Assembly: GCF_010983895.1 (NCBI RefSeq) | Contig: NZ_CP048836.1 | Location: 1,426,001-1,490,000 of the forward strand | Reading direction: 5' to 3' | DNA: 64,000 bases | Source of the DNA: Nitrogeniibacter mangrovi | Lineage (GTDB): Bacteria; Pseudomonadota; Gammaproteobacteria; Burkholderiales; Rhodocyclaceae | Shown here: piece by piece, positions 56,694 to 64,000 of the stretch | Numbering within the stretch: the first letter of the stretch is position 1 | How the letters are laid out: each line of letters begins with the position of its first letter | Position numbers and translations under genes: made by a program | Notes under the pieces: model-generated | Databases searched by the model: none | What the model was told of the DNA's origin: nothing | What the model saw: only the letters and a program-made list of their open reading frames with translations

Positions 56694-58400
56694 ATGTCCA
56701 CTGCCACCCCCGAAATGTCCATGGAAAGTTTTGCCGAGCTGTTCGAGGAGTCCCTCGCGCAGCAGGAAATGCGCACGGGCGAAGTGATCACCGCCGAGGT
56801 GGTCCGCGTCGACCAGAACTTTGTCGTCGTCAACGCCGGCCTCAAGTCCGAGAGCTATGTGCCCATCGATGAATTCCGCAACGACCATGGCGAACTTGAA
56901 GTCAAGGAAGGCGACTATGTCCAGGTCGCCATCGACGCGCTCGAAGACGGCTACGGCGAGACCCGCCTGTCGCGCGACAAGGCCAAGCGCATTGCCGCCT
57001 GGAACGACCTCGAACTGGCCCTGAACGAAGGCTCGCTGGTCAACGGTGTCGTCAGCGGCCGCGTCAAGGGTGGTCTGACCGTCATGACCAACGGCATCCG
57101 CGCCTTCCTGCCGGGTTCCCTGGTCGACATGCGTCCGGTCAAGGACACCACGCCGTACGAAGGCAAGGAATTCGAATTCAAGGTCATCAAGCTCGACCGC
57201 AAGCGCAACAACGTGGTCGTGTCCCGCCGCGCAGTGCTCGAAGAGACCATGGGCGAAGAGCGCGAGAAGCTCCTCGAGAACCTCACCGAGGGCATGGTCG
57301 TCAAGGGCATCGTCAAGAACATCACCGACTACGGTGCGTTCGTCGATCTGGGCGGCATCGACGGTCTGCTGCACATCACCGACCTGGCCTGGCGCCGTGT
57401 GCGTCACCCGTCGGAAGTCGTGGCGGTGGGCGACGAGCTCGAAGCCAAGGTCCTCAAGTTCGACCGCGAGCGTTGCCGCGTGTCCCTGGGCCTCAAGCAG
57501 CTGGGCGAAGATCCGTGGGTCGGCATCGCACGCCGCTACCCGAACGGCACCCGCCTGTTCGGCAAGGTCACCAACATCACCGACTACGGTGCGTTCGTGG
57601 AAGTCGAGCAGGGCATCGAGGGTCTGGTGCACGTGTCCGAAATGGACTGGACCAACAAGAACATCCACCCGACCAAGGTCGTCCAGCTGGGCGATGAGGT
57701 CGAGGTCATGATTCTCGATATCGACGAAGAGCGTCGCCGCATCTCCCTGGGCATGAAGCAGTGCATGGCCAACCCGTGGGAAGAGTTCTCCATGAACTTC
57801 AAGAAGGGCGACAAGGTCTCCGGCCAGATCAAGTCCATCACCGACTTCGGTGTGTTCATCGGTCTGGATGGCGGCATCGACGGTCTGGTGCACCTGTCCG
57901 ACCTGTCCTGGTCCGAGCAGGGCGAGGAAGCCGTTCGCAACTTCAAGAAGGGCGACGAAGTCCAGGCCGTGGTGCTGGCCATCGACGTCGAGCGCGAGCG
58001 CATCTCCCTGGGCATCAAGCAGCTCGATGGCGACCCCTTCACCAACTTCATCGCCACCCACGAGAAGAACAGCCTCGTGCGCGGTACGGTCAAGTCCGTG
58101 GATGCTCGCGGTGCCGTGATCACCCTGGGTGAGGACGTGGAAGGCTATCTGCGGGTCTCCGAGGCTGCGGCTCACCGCGTCGAAGACCTGAGCACCATGC
58201 TCAAGGAAGGCGACGAAGTCGAGACCATGATCATCAACGTGGATCGCAAGTCCCGCTCGATCAACCTGTCGATCCGCGCCAAGGATCAGGCTGAAACCTC
58301 CGAAGCCATGCAGAAACTGGCCTCCGAGAGCTCCGCCGCGACGGGGACGACGAGCCTGGGCGCACTGCTCAAGGCCAAGCTGGACGAACAGAAGCAATAA
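56694..58400 (+). CDS. rpsA: 30S ribosomal protein S1
   Basis: A 568-residue protein with six S1 domains in a row (for example [60 protein letters not shown]). It brings mRNA to the 30S subunit. ATG 56694 is used; ATG 56715 is an alternative. It follows cmk, as in most proteobacteria. Confidence 0.97.
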   Translation: MSTATPEMSMESFAELFEESLAQQEMRTGEVITAEVVRVDQNFVVVNAGLKSESYVPIDEFRNDHGELEVKEGDYVQVAIDALEDGYGETRLSRDKAKRIAAWNDLELALNEGSLVNGVVSGRVKGGLTVMTNGIRAFLPGSLVDMRPVKDTTPYEGKEFEFKVIKLDRKRNNVVVSRRAVLEETMGEEREKLLENLTEGMVVKGIVKNITDYGAFVDLGGIDGLLHITDLAWRRVRHPSEVVAVGDELEAKVLKFDRERCRVSLGLKQLGEDPWVGIARRYPNGTRLFGKVTNITDYGAFVEVEQGIEGLVHVSEMDWTNKNIHPTKVVQLGDEVEVMILDIDEERRRISLGMKQCMANPWEEFSMNFKKGDKVSGQIKSITDFGVFIGLDGGIDGLVHLSDLSWSEQGEEAVRNFKKGDEVQAVVLAIDVERERISLGIKQLDGDPFTNFIATHEKNSLVRGTVKSVDARGAVITLGEDVEGYLRVSEAAAHRVEDLSTMLKEGDEVETMIINVDRKSRSINLSIRAKDQAETSEAMQKLASESSAATGTTSLGALLKAKLDEQKQ

Positions 58401-58412
58401 ATCTTGATTGCC

Positions 58413-58697
58413 ATGACCAAATCGGAACTCATTGCGCGGCTGGCGGGGCGATTCCCGCAGCTGGTCGCCAAGGATGCCGATTACGCTGTCAAGATGATTC
58501 TCGATGCGATGACGGCGTCACTGTCTCGCGGTGATCGCATCGAGATTCGCGGCTTCGGTAGCTTCGCACTGAACTACCGGCCGCCGCGTGTGGGTCGCAA
58601 TCCCAAGTCCGGCGAACGTGTCGAGGTGGCGGAGAAGTACGTGCCCCACTTCAAGGCGGGCAAGGAATTGCGCGAACGCGTCGATCTGGCCGAGTAA
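58413..58697 (+). CDS. ihfB: Integration host factor, beta subunit
   Basis: A 94-residue DNA-bending protein of the HU/IHF family: [17 protein letters not shown] start and the arm [17 protein letters not shown] with the tip Pro. It follows rpsA by 12 bp. Confidence 0.96.
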   Translation: MTKSELIARLAGRFPQLVAKDADYAVKMILDAMTASLSRGDRIEIRGFGSFALNYRPPRVGRNPKSGERVEVAEKYVPHFKAGKELRERVDLAE

Positions 58698-58724
58698 TCG
58701 GCAGTGGTCGTGTCACAGGATTCG

Positions 58725-58752
58725 GAAGGCGGTGAAAACCGCCTTCTTTTTT
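58725..58752 (+). terminator. Rho-independent terminator of rpsA-ihfB
   Basis: GAAGGCGGT-GAAA-ACCGCCTTC followed by six T, 28 bp after the ihfB stop: an ideal tetraloop terminator. Confidence 0.93.
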
Positions 58753-58780
58753 GCCCTCGAGTCGGCCATAATCCACCCCT

Positions 58781-59095
58781 ATGCGCATACTGATCTGGAT
58801 CGTTCGGCTGGCGATATTTCTGGTGCTCTTCGGCTTTGCCGTCAAGAATGACCAGATCGTGTCGCTCAAATCCTATCTGGGCGGCCAATGGCATTTGCCG
58901 CTCGTGTTCGTCATTCTGATTGCATTTGCGGCAGGGGCCGTGGTCGGCGTGAGCGCCACGGTGTCGTCGCTGTTGCGACAGCGCCGGGAAATCGCCCGCT
59001 TGCGCCGATCCCTGCGCAAGGCCGAGCAGGCCGTAGGCAAGATGAGTGAATCCACCGAGGTCGTGCCCGCGGCCGAGGATGGGGCCCGCGCCTGA
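58781..59095 (+). CDS. lapA: LapA-family lipopolysaccharide assembly protein
   Basis: A 104-residue inner-membrane protein with two helices (IWIVRLAIFLVLFGFAVKN and LVFVILIAFAAGAVVGVSAT) and a basic coiled tail (RQRREIARLRRSLRKAEQ), the DUF1049/LapA form. It is coded 6 bp before lapB. Confidence 0.88.
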   Translation: MRILIWIVRLAIFLVLFGFAVKNDQIVSLKSYLGGQWHLPLVFVILIAFAAGAVVGVSATVSSLLRQRREIARLRRSLRKAEQAVGKMSESTEVVPAAEDGARA

Positions 59096-59101
59096 CCCCC
59101 T

Positions 59102-60277
59102 ATGGACATCGAACTGTGGTGGTTGCTGGCGTTCCCGCTGTTTTTTCTTCTCGGGTGGCTGGCGGCGCGTATTGACATTCGTCATGTCGTCCGCGAGTCC
59201 CGATCCCTGCCGCGCTCCTATCTGAGCGGGCTGAACTTCCTGCTCAACGAGCAGCCCGACAAGGCCATCGACGCCTTCATCGAGGCGGTACGCATCGACC
59301 CCGATACGGTCGAACTGCATTTTGCCCTCGGCAGCCTGTTTCGGCGTCGGGGGGAGACCGAGCGCGCCATTCGTCTGCACCAGCACCTGGTCGACCGGGA
59401 CGATCTGGGCGAGGTCCAGCGCACCCAGGCGCTCGCGGAGCTGGGGCACGACTACCTCAAGGCGGGTCTGCTCGACCGGGCCGAAGCGGCCTTCCAACGC
59501 CTGCGTGGCACGGCGCTGGATGATCAGGCGCTCGAGAATCTGCTCGAGATCTACCAGCAGGAGAAGGACTGGCCCAAGGCCATCGAGATCGCCCGGGCGC
59601 TGCCCGATCACGAGAGCCTGTGGTGGCGCAAGGAGATGGCCAATTTCCATTGCGAGTTGGCCGACAGCGCCATGACCGAGTCCCGCTTCGCCGACGCCCA
59701 GGCCTCGGTCGATGCGGCCCTCGCGGTCAATCCGCGCTCCGTGCGCGCCAGCCTGATCAAGGGGGACCTGTGCCTGCAGGCGGAGCGCCCCGAGGCGGCC
59801 ATCGACGCCTGGAAGAAGATCGAGGCGCAGAATGCGGCCTATCTGGCCCTGGTGGCCGAACGCATCATGACTACCCATGAGCGCATCGATCGTGCCCCGC
59901 AAGGGTTGCAGATGCTGCGCGCGTTCCTCGAACGCCATCCGTCGCTGGATCTGCTCGATACCGTGTTCGAGGCCATGCTCCGGCAACAGGGGCCGAAAGC
60001 CGCCTACGATCTGGTGCGTGAGGAACTGCGCCGCAATCCCACCCTGCTCGGGCTGGACAAGCTGCTCGAAGCCGGCATCATGACGGCGCCGGTGGAGTAC
60101 CGCACCGACGTCGAGCTGGTTCGCCAGCTGGTGCACTCGCACACTCGCCGGGTGGCGCGCTATCGCTGCGACGCCTGCGGGTTCAAGGCGCGCCAGTTCT
60201 ACTGGCGGTGCCCCGCCTGCGGCGGCTGGGAGACCACGCCGCCCAAGCGCACGGAAGAATATGATCTCGCCCCCTGA
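59102..60277 (+). CDS. lapB: Lipopolysaccharide assembly protein LapB
   Basis: A 391-residue protein: an N-terminal membrane anchor (WLLAFPLFFLLGWLAARID), about nine TPR repeats, and a C-terminal rubredoxin-like zinc/iron site (CDACG and CPACG). LapB controls LpxC breakdown by FtsH and so the lipid A level. Confidence 0.93.
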   Translation: MDIELWWLLAFPLFFLLGWLAARIDIRHVVRESRSLPRSYLSGLNFLLNEQPDKAIDAFIEAVRIDPDTVELHFALGSLFRRRGETERAIRLHQHLVDRDDLGEVQRTQALAELGHDYLKAGLLDRAEAAFQRLRGTALDDQALENLLEIYQQEKDWPKAIEIARALPDHESLWWRKEMANFHCELADSAMTESRFADAQASVDAALAVNPRSVRASLIKGDLCLQAERPEAAIDAWKKIEAQNAAYLALVAERIMTTHERIDRAPQGLQMLRAFLERHPSLDLLDTVFEAMLRQQGPKAAYDLVREELRRNPTLLGLDKLLEAGIMTAPVEYRTDVELVRQLVHSHTRRVARYRCDACGFKARQFYWRCPACGGWETTPPKRTEEYDLAP

Positions 60278-60326
60278 GCCCGTCGCTTGGGGCGAGCCCG
60301 TTTTTTGAAATGAAGGAATTCCGACC

Positions 60327-61649
60327 ATGAAAATCACCGTCATCGGTTCCGGCTACGTGGGGCTCGTTTCGGGTGCCTGTCTGGCCGACGTGGGCAACGA
60401 CGTCATGTGCCTGGACGTGGATCCGGCCAAGATCAAGATCCTCGAGGATGGCGGCATCCCGATCCATGAACCGGGCCTGGAGGAGATGGTCCGGCGCAAC
60501 GTGGCGGCCGGGCGTCTGTCCTTCACCACCGATGTGGCCAAGGCGGCCCAATACGGCACCATCCAGTTCATCGCGGTGGGCACGCCGCCCGACGAGGACG
60601 GCTCGGCCGACCTGCAGTACGTGCTCGCCGCCGCGCGCAACATCGGCAAGCACATGGACGACTACCGGGTCATCGTGGACAAATCCACGGTGCCGGTCGG
60701 CACGGCCGACAAGGTGCGCGCCGCGGTGGCCGAAGAGCTGGCCGCGCGGGGCAGCGATCTGACCTACAGCGTGGTCTCCAACCCCGAATTCCTCAAGGAA
60801 GGGGCGGCCATAGAAGACTTCATGCGCCCCGACCGCATCGTCGTCGGCGCCGAGGATGAGCGCGCCATCGAACTGATGCGGCAGCTGTATGGCCCGTTCC
60901 AGCGCAACCACGACAAGCTCGTGTTCATGGACGTGCGCAGCGCCGAGCTGACGAAATACGCGGCCAACGCCATGCTCGCCACCCGTATCAGCTTCATGAA
61001 CGAACTGGCCAATCTGGCCGAGACGCTCGGTGCCGACATCGAGCTGGTGCGCCAGGGTATCGGCTCGGATCCGCGCATCGGCTGGCACTTCCTCTACGCC
61101 GGTTGCGGCTATGGCGGTTCGTGCTTCCCGAAAGACGTGAAAGCGCTGATCCGTACCGGGCGCGAGTACGGCCACGAACTGCAGGTACTCGGGGCCGTCG
61201 AGGCCGCCAACGACGCGCAGAAGCATGTGCTGGTGGACAAGATCGTCGCGCGCTTCGGCGAGGACCTGTCGGGGCGCCGGTTCGCCATGTGGGGCCTGGC
61301 TTTCAAACCCAACACCGACGACATGCGCGAAGCGCCCAGCCGGGTGATCGCGGCGGAGCTGTTCAAGCGCGGCGCCACCGTCGTCGCCTACGACCCGGTG
61401 GCCATGCAGGAGGCCGAGCGCATCTTCGGCGACGAGCCGCGCCTGAGCTATGCCGGCCGCCCCAAGAGTGCGCTCGACGAGGCCGACGCGCTGGTGATCG
61501 TGACCGAGTGGAAGGAATTCCGCAGCCCCGATTTCGACGCCATCAAGAGCCGCCTCAAGCAGCCGGTGATCTTCGACGGCCGCAACATGTACGACCCGGC
61601 CATGGTGCGCGAGCAGGGCATCGAGTATCACGGCATCGGGCGCGTCTGA
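60327..61649 (+). CDS. ugd: UDP-glucose 6-dehydrogenase
   Basis: A 440-residue enzyme oxidising UDP-glucose to UDP-glucuronate. NAD site [16 protein letters not shown]; catalytic Cys in [14 protein letters not shown]-terminal domain [13 protein letters not shown]. It supplies sugar for surface polysaccharide. Confidence 0.95.
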   Translation: MKITVIGSGYVGLVSGACLADVGNDVMCLDVDPAKIKILEDGGIPIHEPGLEEMVRRNVAAGRLSFTTDVAKAAQYGTIQFIAVGTPPDEDGSADLQYVLAAARNIGKHMDDYRVIVDKSTVPVGTADKVRAAVAEELAARGSDLTYSVVSNPEFLKEGAAIEDFMRPDRIVVGAEDERAIELMRQLYGPFQRNHDKLVFMDVRSAELTKYAANAMLATRISFMNELANLAETLGADIELVRQGIGSDPRIGWHFLYAGCGYGGSCFPKDVKALIRTGREYGHELQVLGAVEAANDAQKHVLVDKIVARFGEDLSGRRFAMWGLAFKPNTDDMREAPSRVIAAELFKRGATVVAYDPVAMQEAERIFGDEPRLSYAGRPKSALDEADALVIVTEWKEFRSPDFDAIKSRLKQPVIFDGRNMYDPAMVREQGIEYHGIGRV

Positions 61650-61653
61650 GGTG

Positions 61654-62595
61654 ATGGTGCCCGCCTCCCTGCCCGACACCTCGGGTGCCCGCGTGCTGGT
61701 GGTCGGCGACGTCATGCTCGATCGCTACTGGTTCGGTGACGTGAGCCGGATCTCGCCGGAGGCGCCGGTGCCGGTGGTGCGCATGACCCGCGCCGAGGAC
61801 CGGCCGGGCGGGGCGGCGAACGTGGCCCGCAACGTGGCCGCGCTGGGCGCGCAGGCGTCGCTGCTTTCGGTCGTGGGTGAGGACGAGGCGGCCGATGCGC
61901 TCACGCGGCTGCTCGATGAATCGAGTATCGACGCCCATCTGTTTCGCGACCCGGCGCTGCAGACCACCCTCAAGCTGCGGGTGGTGGGGCGCAGCCAGCA
62001 GTTGTTGCGCATCGATTTCGAGCAACGCCCCCAGGCCGACACCCTGGCGGCCAAGCTGCAGACCTATGCGGAGCTGGTGGCGCAGCACGACCTGGTGCTG
62101 CTGTCCGATTACGACAAGGGCGCGCTCGATCACGTCGCCCAGATGATCGAACTGGCGCGCCAGGCCGGCAAGCCGGTACTCGTCGACCCCAAGGGCGACG
62201 ATTTCGCGCGCTACAAGGGCGCGAGCGTGCTCACCCCCAATCGCGGCGAGCTGCAGGGTATCGTCGGCCGCTGGCGCTCGGAGGACGATCTGCGCACGCG
62301 CGTCGACGCCTTGCGGGCCGAACTCGACCTGTCGGCCCTGCTGCTCACCCGCTCGGAAGAGGGCATGACGCTGTTTACCGATGCCGGCGTGTTCCACGAA
62401 CCGGCCCGGGCGCGCGAGGTGTTCGACGTCTCCGGCGCCGGCGATACCGTCATCGCCACCTTCGCGGTCATGCTCGCCAGTGGCGCGGATGCGCCGGCGG
62501 CGATGGCGTGGGCCAACCTGGCCGCGGGCATCGTCGTGGGCAAGCTCGGTACGGCTGTTGCTACCATAGCGGAGTTGCGCGGCGCGGCCGCCTGA
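61654..62595 (+). CDS. rfaE1: D-glycero-beta-D-manno-heptose-7-phosphate kinase
   Basis: A 313-residue PfkB-type kinase for ADP-heptose synthesis: VVGDVMLDRYWFGDVSRISP, RPGGAANVARNVAALG and the catalytic GAGDTV. The adenylyltransferase half of HldE is absent, so this is the one-domain form. GTG 61651, ATG 61654 and GTG 61657 are all possible starts; it follows ugd by a few bases. Confidence 0.93.
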   Translation: MVPASLPDTSGARVLVVGDVMLDRYWFGDVSRISPEAPVPVVRMTRAEDRPGGAANVARNVAALGAQASLLSVVGEDEAADALTRLLDESSIDAHLFRDPALQTTLKLRVVGRSQQLLRIDFEQRPQADTLAAKLQTYAELVAQHDLVLLSDYDKGALDHVAQMIELARQAGKPVLVDPKGDDFARYKGASVLTPNRGELQGIVGRWRSEDDLRTRVDALRAELDLSALLLTRSEEGMTLFTDAGVFHEPARAREVFDVSGAGDTVIATFAVMLASGADAPAAMAWANLAAGIVVGKLGTAVATIAELRGAAA

Positions 62596-62616
62596 TTCCC
62601 CAAGGTAAAACGCTCA

Positions 62617-63507
62617 ATGGACTACAAAACGCTCGAAGACTATGTTGGAGATACGCCACTGGTGCGTCTCAAACGCATCGGTGCCGACACCGGCAACATC
62701 ATCCTCGCCAAGCTGGAGGGCAACAACCCGGCCGGTTCGGTGAAGGATCGACCGGCGCTGTCCATGATCGTCCGGGCCGAGGCCGCCGGGCGCATCCACC
62801 CGGGCGACACCCTCATCGAGGCGACCAGCGGCAACACCGGCATCGCCCTGGCCATGGCGGCGGCCATCCGCGGCTACCGCATGATCCTGGTGATGCCCGA
62901 AAACCAGAGCGTCGAGCGCCGCCAGACCATGCGCGCCTTCGGCGCCGAACTGGTGCTCACCCCCAAGGAGGGTGGCATGGAACTGGCGCGGGACATGGCC
63001 GAGCGCATGCGCGACGAAGGCCAGGGGACCATCCTCGACCAGTTCGGCAATCCGGACAATCCGGTGGCCCACTTCGAAGGGACCGGGCCGGAGATCTGGC
63101 GCCAGACCGGGGGCGAAATCACCCATTTCGTCAGTTCCATGGGTACCACCGGGACGATCATGGGCACTTCCCGCTTTCTCAAGTCGCAGAAGCCGGACAT
63201 CGAGATCGTCGGTTGCGAGCCGGCCCAGGGCGCGCAGATTCCCGGGATCCGCAAGTGGCCGGAGGCGTATCTGCCGAGTATCTACGACGCGACCCGGGTC
63301 GATCGCATCGAGCCGGTCACCCAGCCCGACGCCGAGGCGATGACCCGGCGCCTGGCGCGCGAAGAGGGCATCTTCGCCGGCATCTCTTCCGGCGGCGCCA
63401 TGCATGTGGCCCTGCGCATCGCCGAACAGGTGCGCGACGCGGTGATCGTGTCGATCGTGTGCGATCGGGGGGATCGCTACCTGTCGACAGGCGTGTTCCC
63501 CGCCTGA
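62617..63507 (+). CDS. cysM: Cysteine synthase B
   Basis: A 296-residue PLP enzyme: PLP Lys in NNPAGSVKDRPAL, EATSGNTGIALA, and the shorter CysM form with GEITHFVSSMGTTGTIMG. It makes cysteine from O-acetylserine and sulfide or thiosulfate. Confidence 0.95.
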   Translation: MDYKTLEDYVGDTPLVRLKRIGADTGNIILAKLEGNNPAGSVKDRPALSMIVRAEAAGRIHPGDTLIEATSGNTGIALAMAAAIRGYRMILVMPENQSVERRQTMRAFGAELVLTPKEGGMELARDMAERMRDEGQGTILDQFGNPDNPVAHFEGTGPEIWRQTGGEITHFVSSMGTTGTIMGTSRFLKSQKPDIEIVGCEPAQGAQIPGIRKWPEAYLPSIYDATRVDRIEPVTQPDAEAMTRRLAREEGIFAGISSGGAMHVALRIAEQVRDAVIVSIVCDRGDRYLSTGVFPA

Positions 63508-63510
63508 GCC

Positions 63511-64000
63511 ATGGCCGGGCGTCGGCGGACGCGTTGGCAGGGCCTCGTCGCCGGCGCTCTGGTGGCGACGGCGAACCTGGCCTGTGCCGGGCTGCAGCTG
63601 ACCGTCGCGGACATCCGTGGCGCGGGCGTGGCAGTCCGCGGCATCCATCTCGTCTTGCCCGACGAAGACAGCGCCCCTGGCGCCCTCGACATTCAGACAC
63701 TCCAGCTCGGCGCGCGCCAGTGGCGCCGGCTTCACATCCGCTGCGGGTCGCTGTCCCTCGCGCAGGGGCATATCCGTTGTGACGATGGCCGCTTGGGCGG
63801 ACCGGACGGTTTGCGCGGGGCGCGCATCGCCTTCGATGTCGACGCCGCGTCCGCCAGCGGGTCGCTTAAATTGCAGTTGGCCGACGGGGGGCTGGTGTCC
63901 GCGACGCGCACGGCTGGCGGCGAGATGCGTTCAAGCTTGCAGCGCGTGTCGCTCGGTTCGCTGCTCGATCTGGCCCGGATCGACCGGCACGGGCACCAAG
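63511..64000 (+). CDS. Unrecognised exported protein, partial
   Basis: An open frame from ATG 63511, 3 bp after cysM, runs beyond the right edge (163 codons visible). It has an Arg-rich start and a hydrophobic segment (GLVAGALVATANLACAGLQL) that looks like a signal peptide. The rest is beta-like (IRGIHLV-type strands with repeated small and polar residues) without a family I know. The close spacing suggests cotranscription with cysM. Confidence 0.65.
   Translation, partial: MAGRRRTRWQGLVAGALVATANLACAGLQLTVADIRGAGVAVRGIHLVLPDEDSAPGALDIQTLQLGARQWRRLHIRCGSLSLAQGHIRCDDGRLGGPDGLRGARIAFDVDAASASGSLKLQLADGGLVSATRTAGGEMRSSLQRVSLGSLLDLARIDRHGHQ

Noticed and set aside
56700-58300. Internal direct repeats in rpsA taken for a repeat array
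   Set aside because: They encode the repeated S1 domains.

Overview
The window looks like chromosome of a GC-rich betaproteobacterium, most likely order Rhodocyclales (Azoarcus/Thauera-like). The clues are the block gyrA, serC, pheA, hisC, tyrA, fused aroA-cmk, rpsA, ihfB, lapA, lapB, the one-piece tmRNA with tag ANDERFALAA, and ubiG-gph next to it. The genus is inferred from gene order and memory of families, not from a search.

Layout. 1-850: end of a response-regulator gene and two tRNA genes (Thr-TGT and initiator Met). 758-32226: a 31 kb genomic island inserted at the initiator tRNA. Its ends are a 93/92-bp direct repeat made of the 3' half of the tRNA plus its terminator (758-850 and 32135-32226). 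Next to the tRNA lie an XRE-type repressor, an excisionase-like gene and the first 40 or so codons of an integrase cut off by IS remnants, so the island looks stranded. A second excisionase remnant just past the right repeat suggests a tandem relic.

The island cargo is catabolic. It encodes both subunits of a trans-3-chloroacrylate dehalogenase-like tautomerase (12266-12731), a malonate semialdehyde decarboxylase (27212-27604), a CoA-acylating (methyl)malonate semialdehyde dehydrogenase (23634-25151), a class I nitronate monooxygenase (2169-3284), a second nitronate-monooxygenase-like flavoprotein in an operon with an HPP-family (possible nitrite transporter) gene and a cytochrome b561, two ActP/YjcH-type symporter pairs, an MmgE/PrpD enzyme, Fe superoxide dismutase, flavohaemoglobin, EtfBA and four LysR regulators. 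Several of these reactions make or consume malonate semialdehyde, so I read the island as a funnel for 3-substituted C3 acids (3-chloroacrylate-like and 3-nitropropionate-like compounds) into acetyl-CoA or acetaldehyde, with protection against nitrite, NO and superoxide. The chemistry of single enzymes follows from conserved catalytic residues; the joint pathway is inference.

32.8-41.7 kb: a TonB-dependent receptor, a NarL-type two-component pair, fragments of serA and of a LysR gene, a cystathionine gamma-synthase-like enzyme, an MsbA-like ABC exporter and a 50-residue membrane peptide with a LexA-like box at its promoter. 41.7-43.6 kb: an AbiEi/AbiEii toxin-antitoxin pair flanked by two copies of the tmRNA 3' end, a small islet inserted at ssrA. 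43.6-64 kb: core genes: ssrA, gph, ubiG, an OmpA-family protein, an MTA/SAH deaminase, gyrA, the serine/aromatic/histidine biosynthesis run, rpsA-ihfB, lapAB, ugd, rfaE1, cysM and the start of an unrecognised exported protein.
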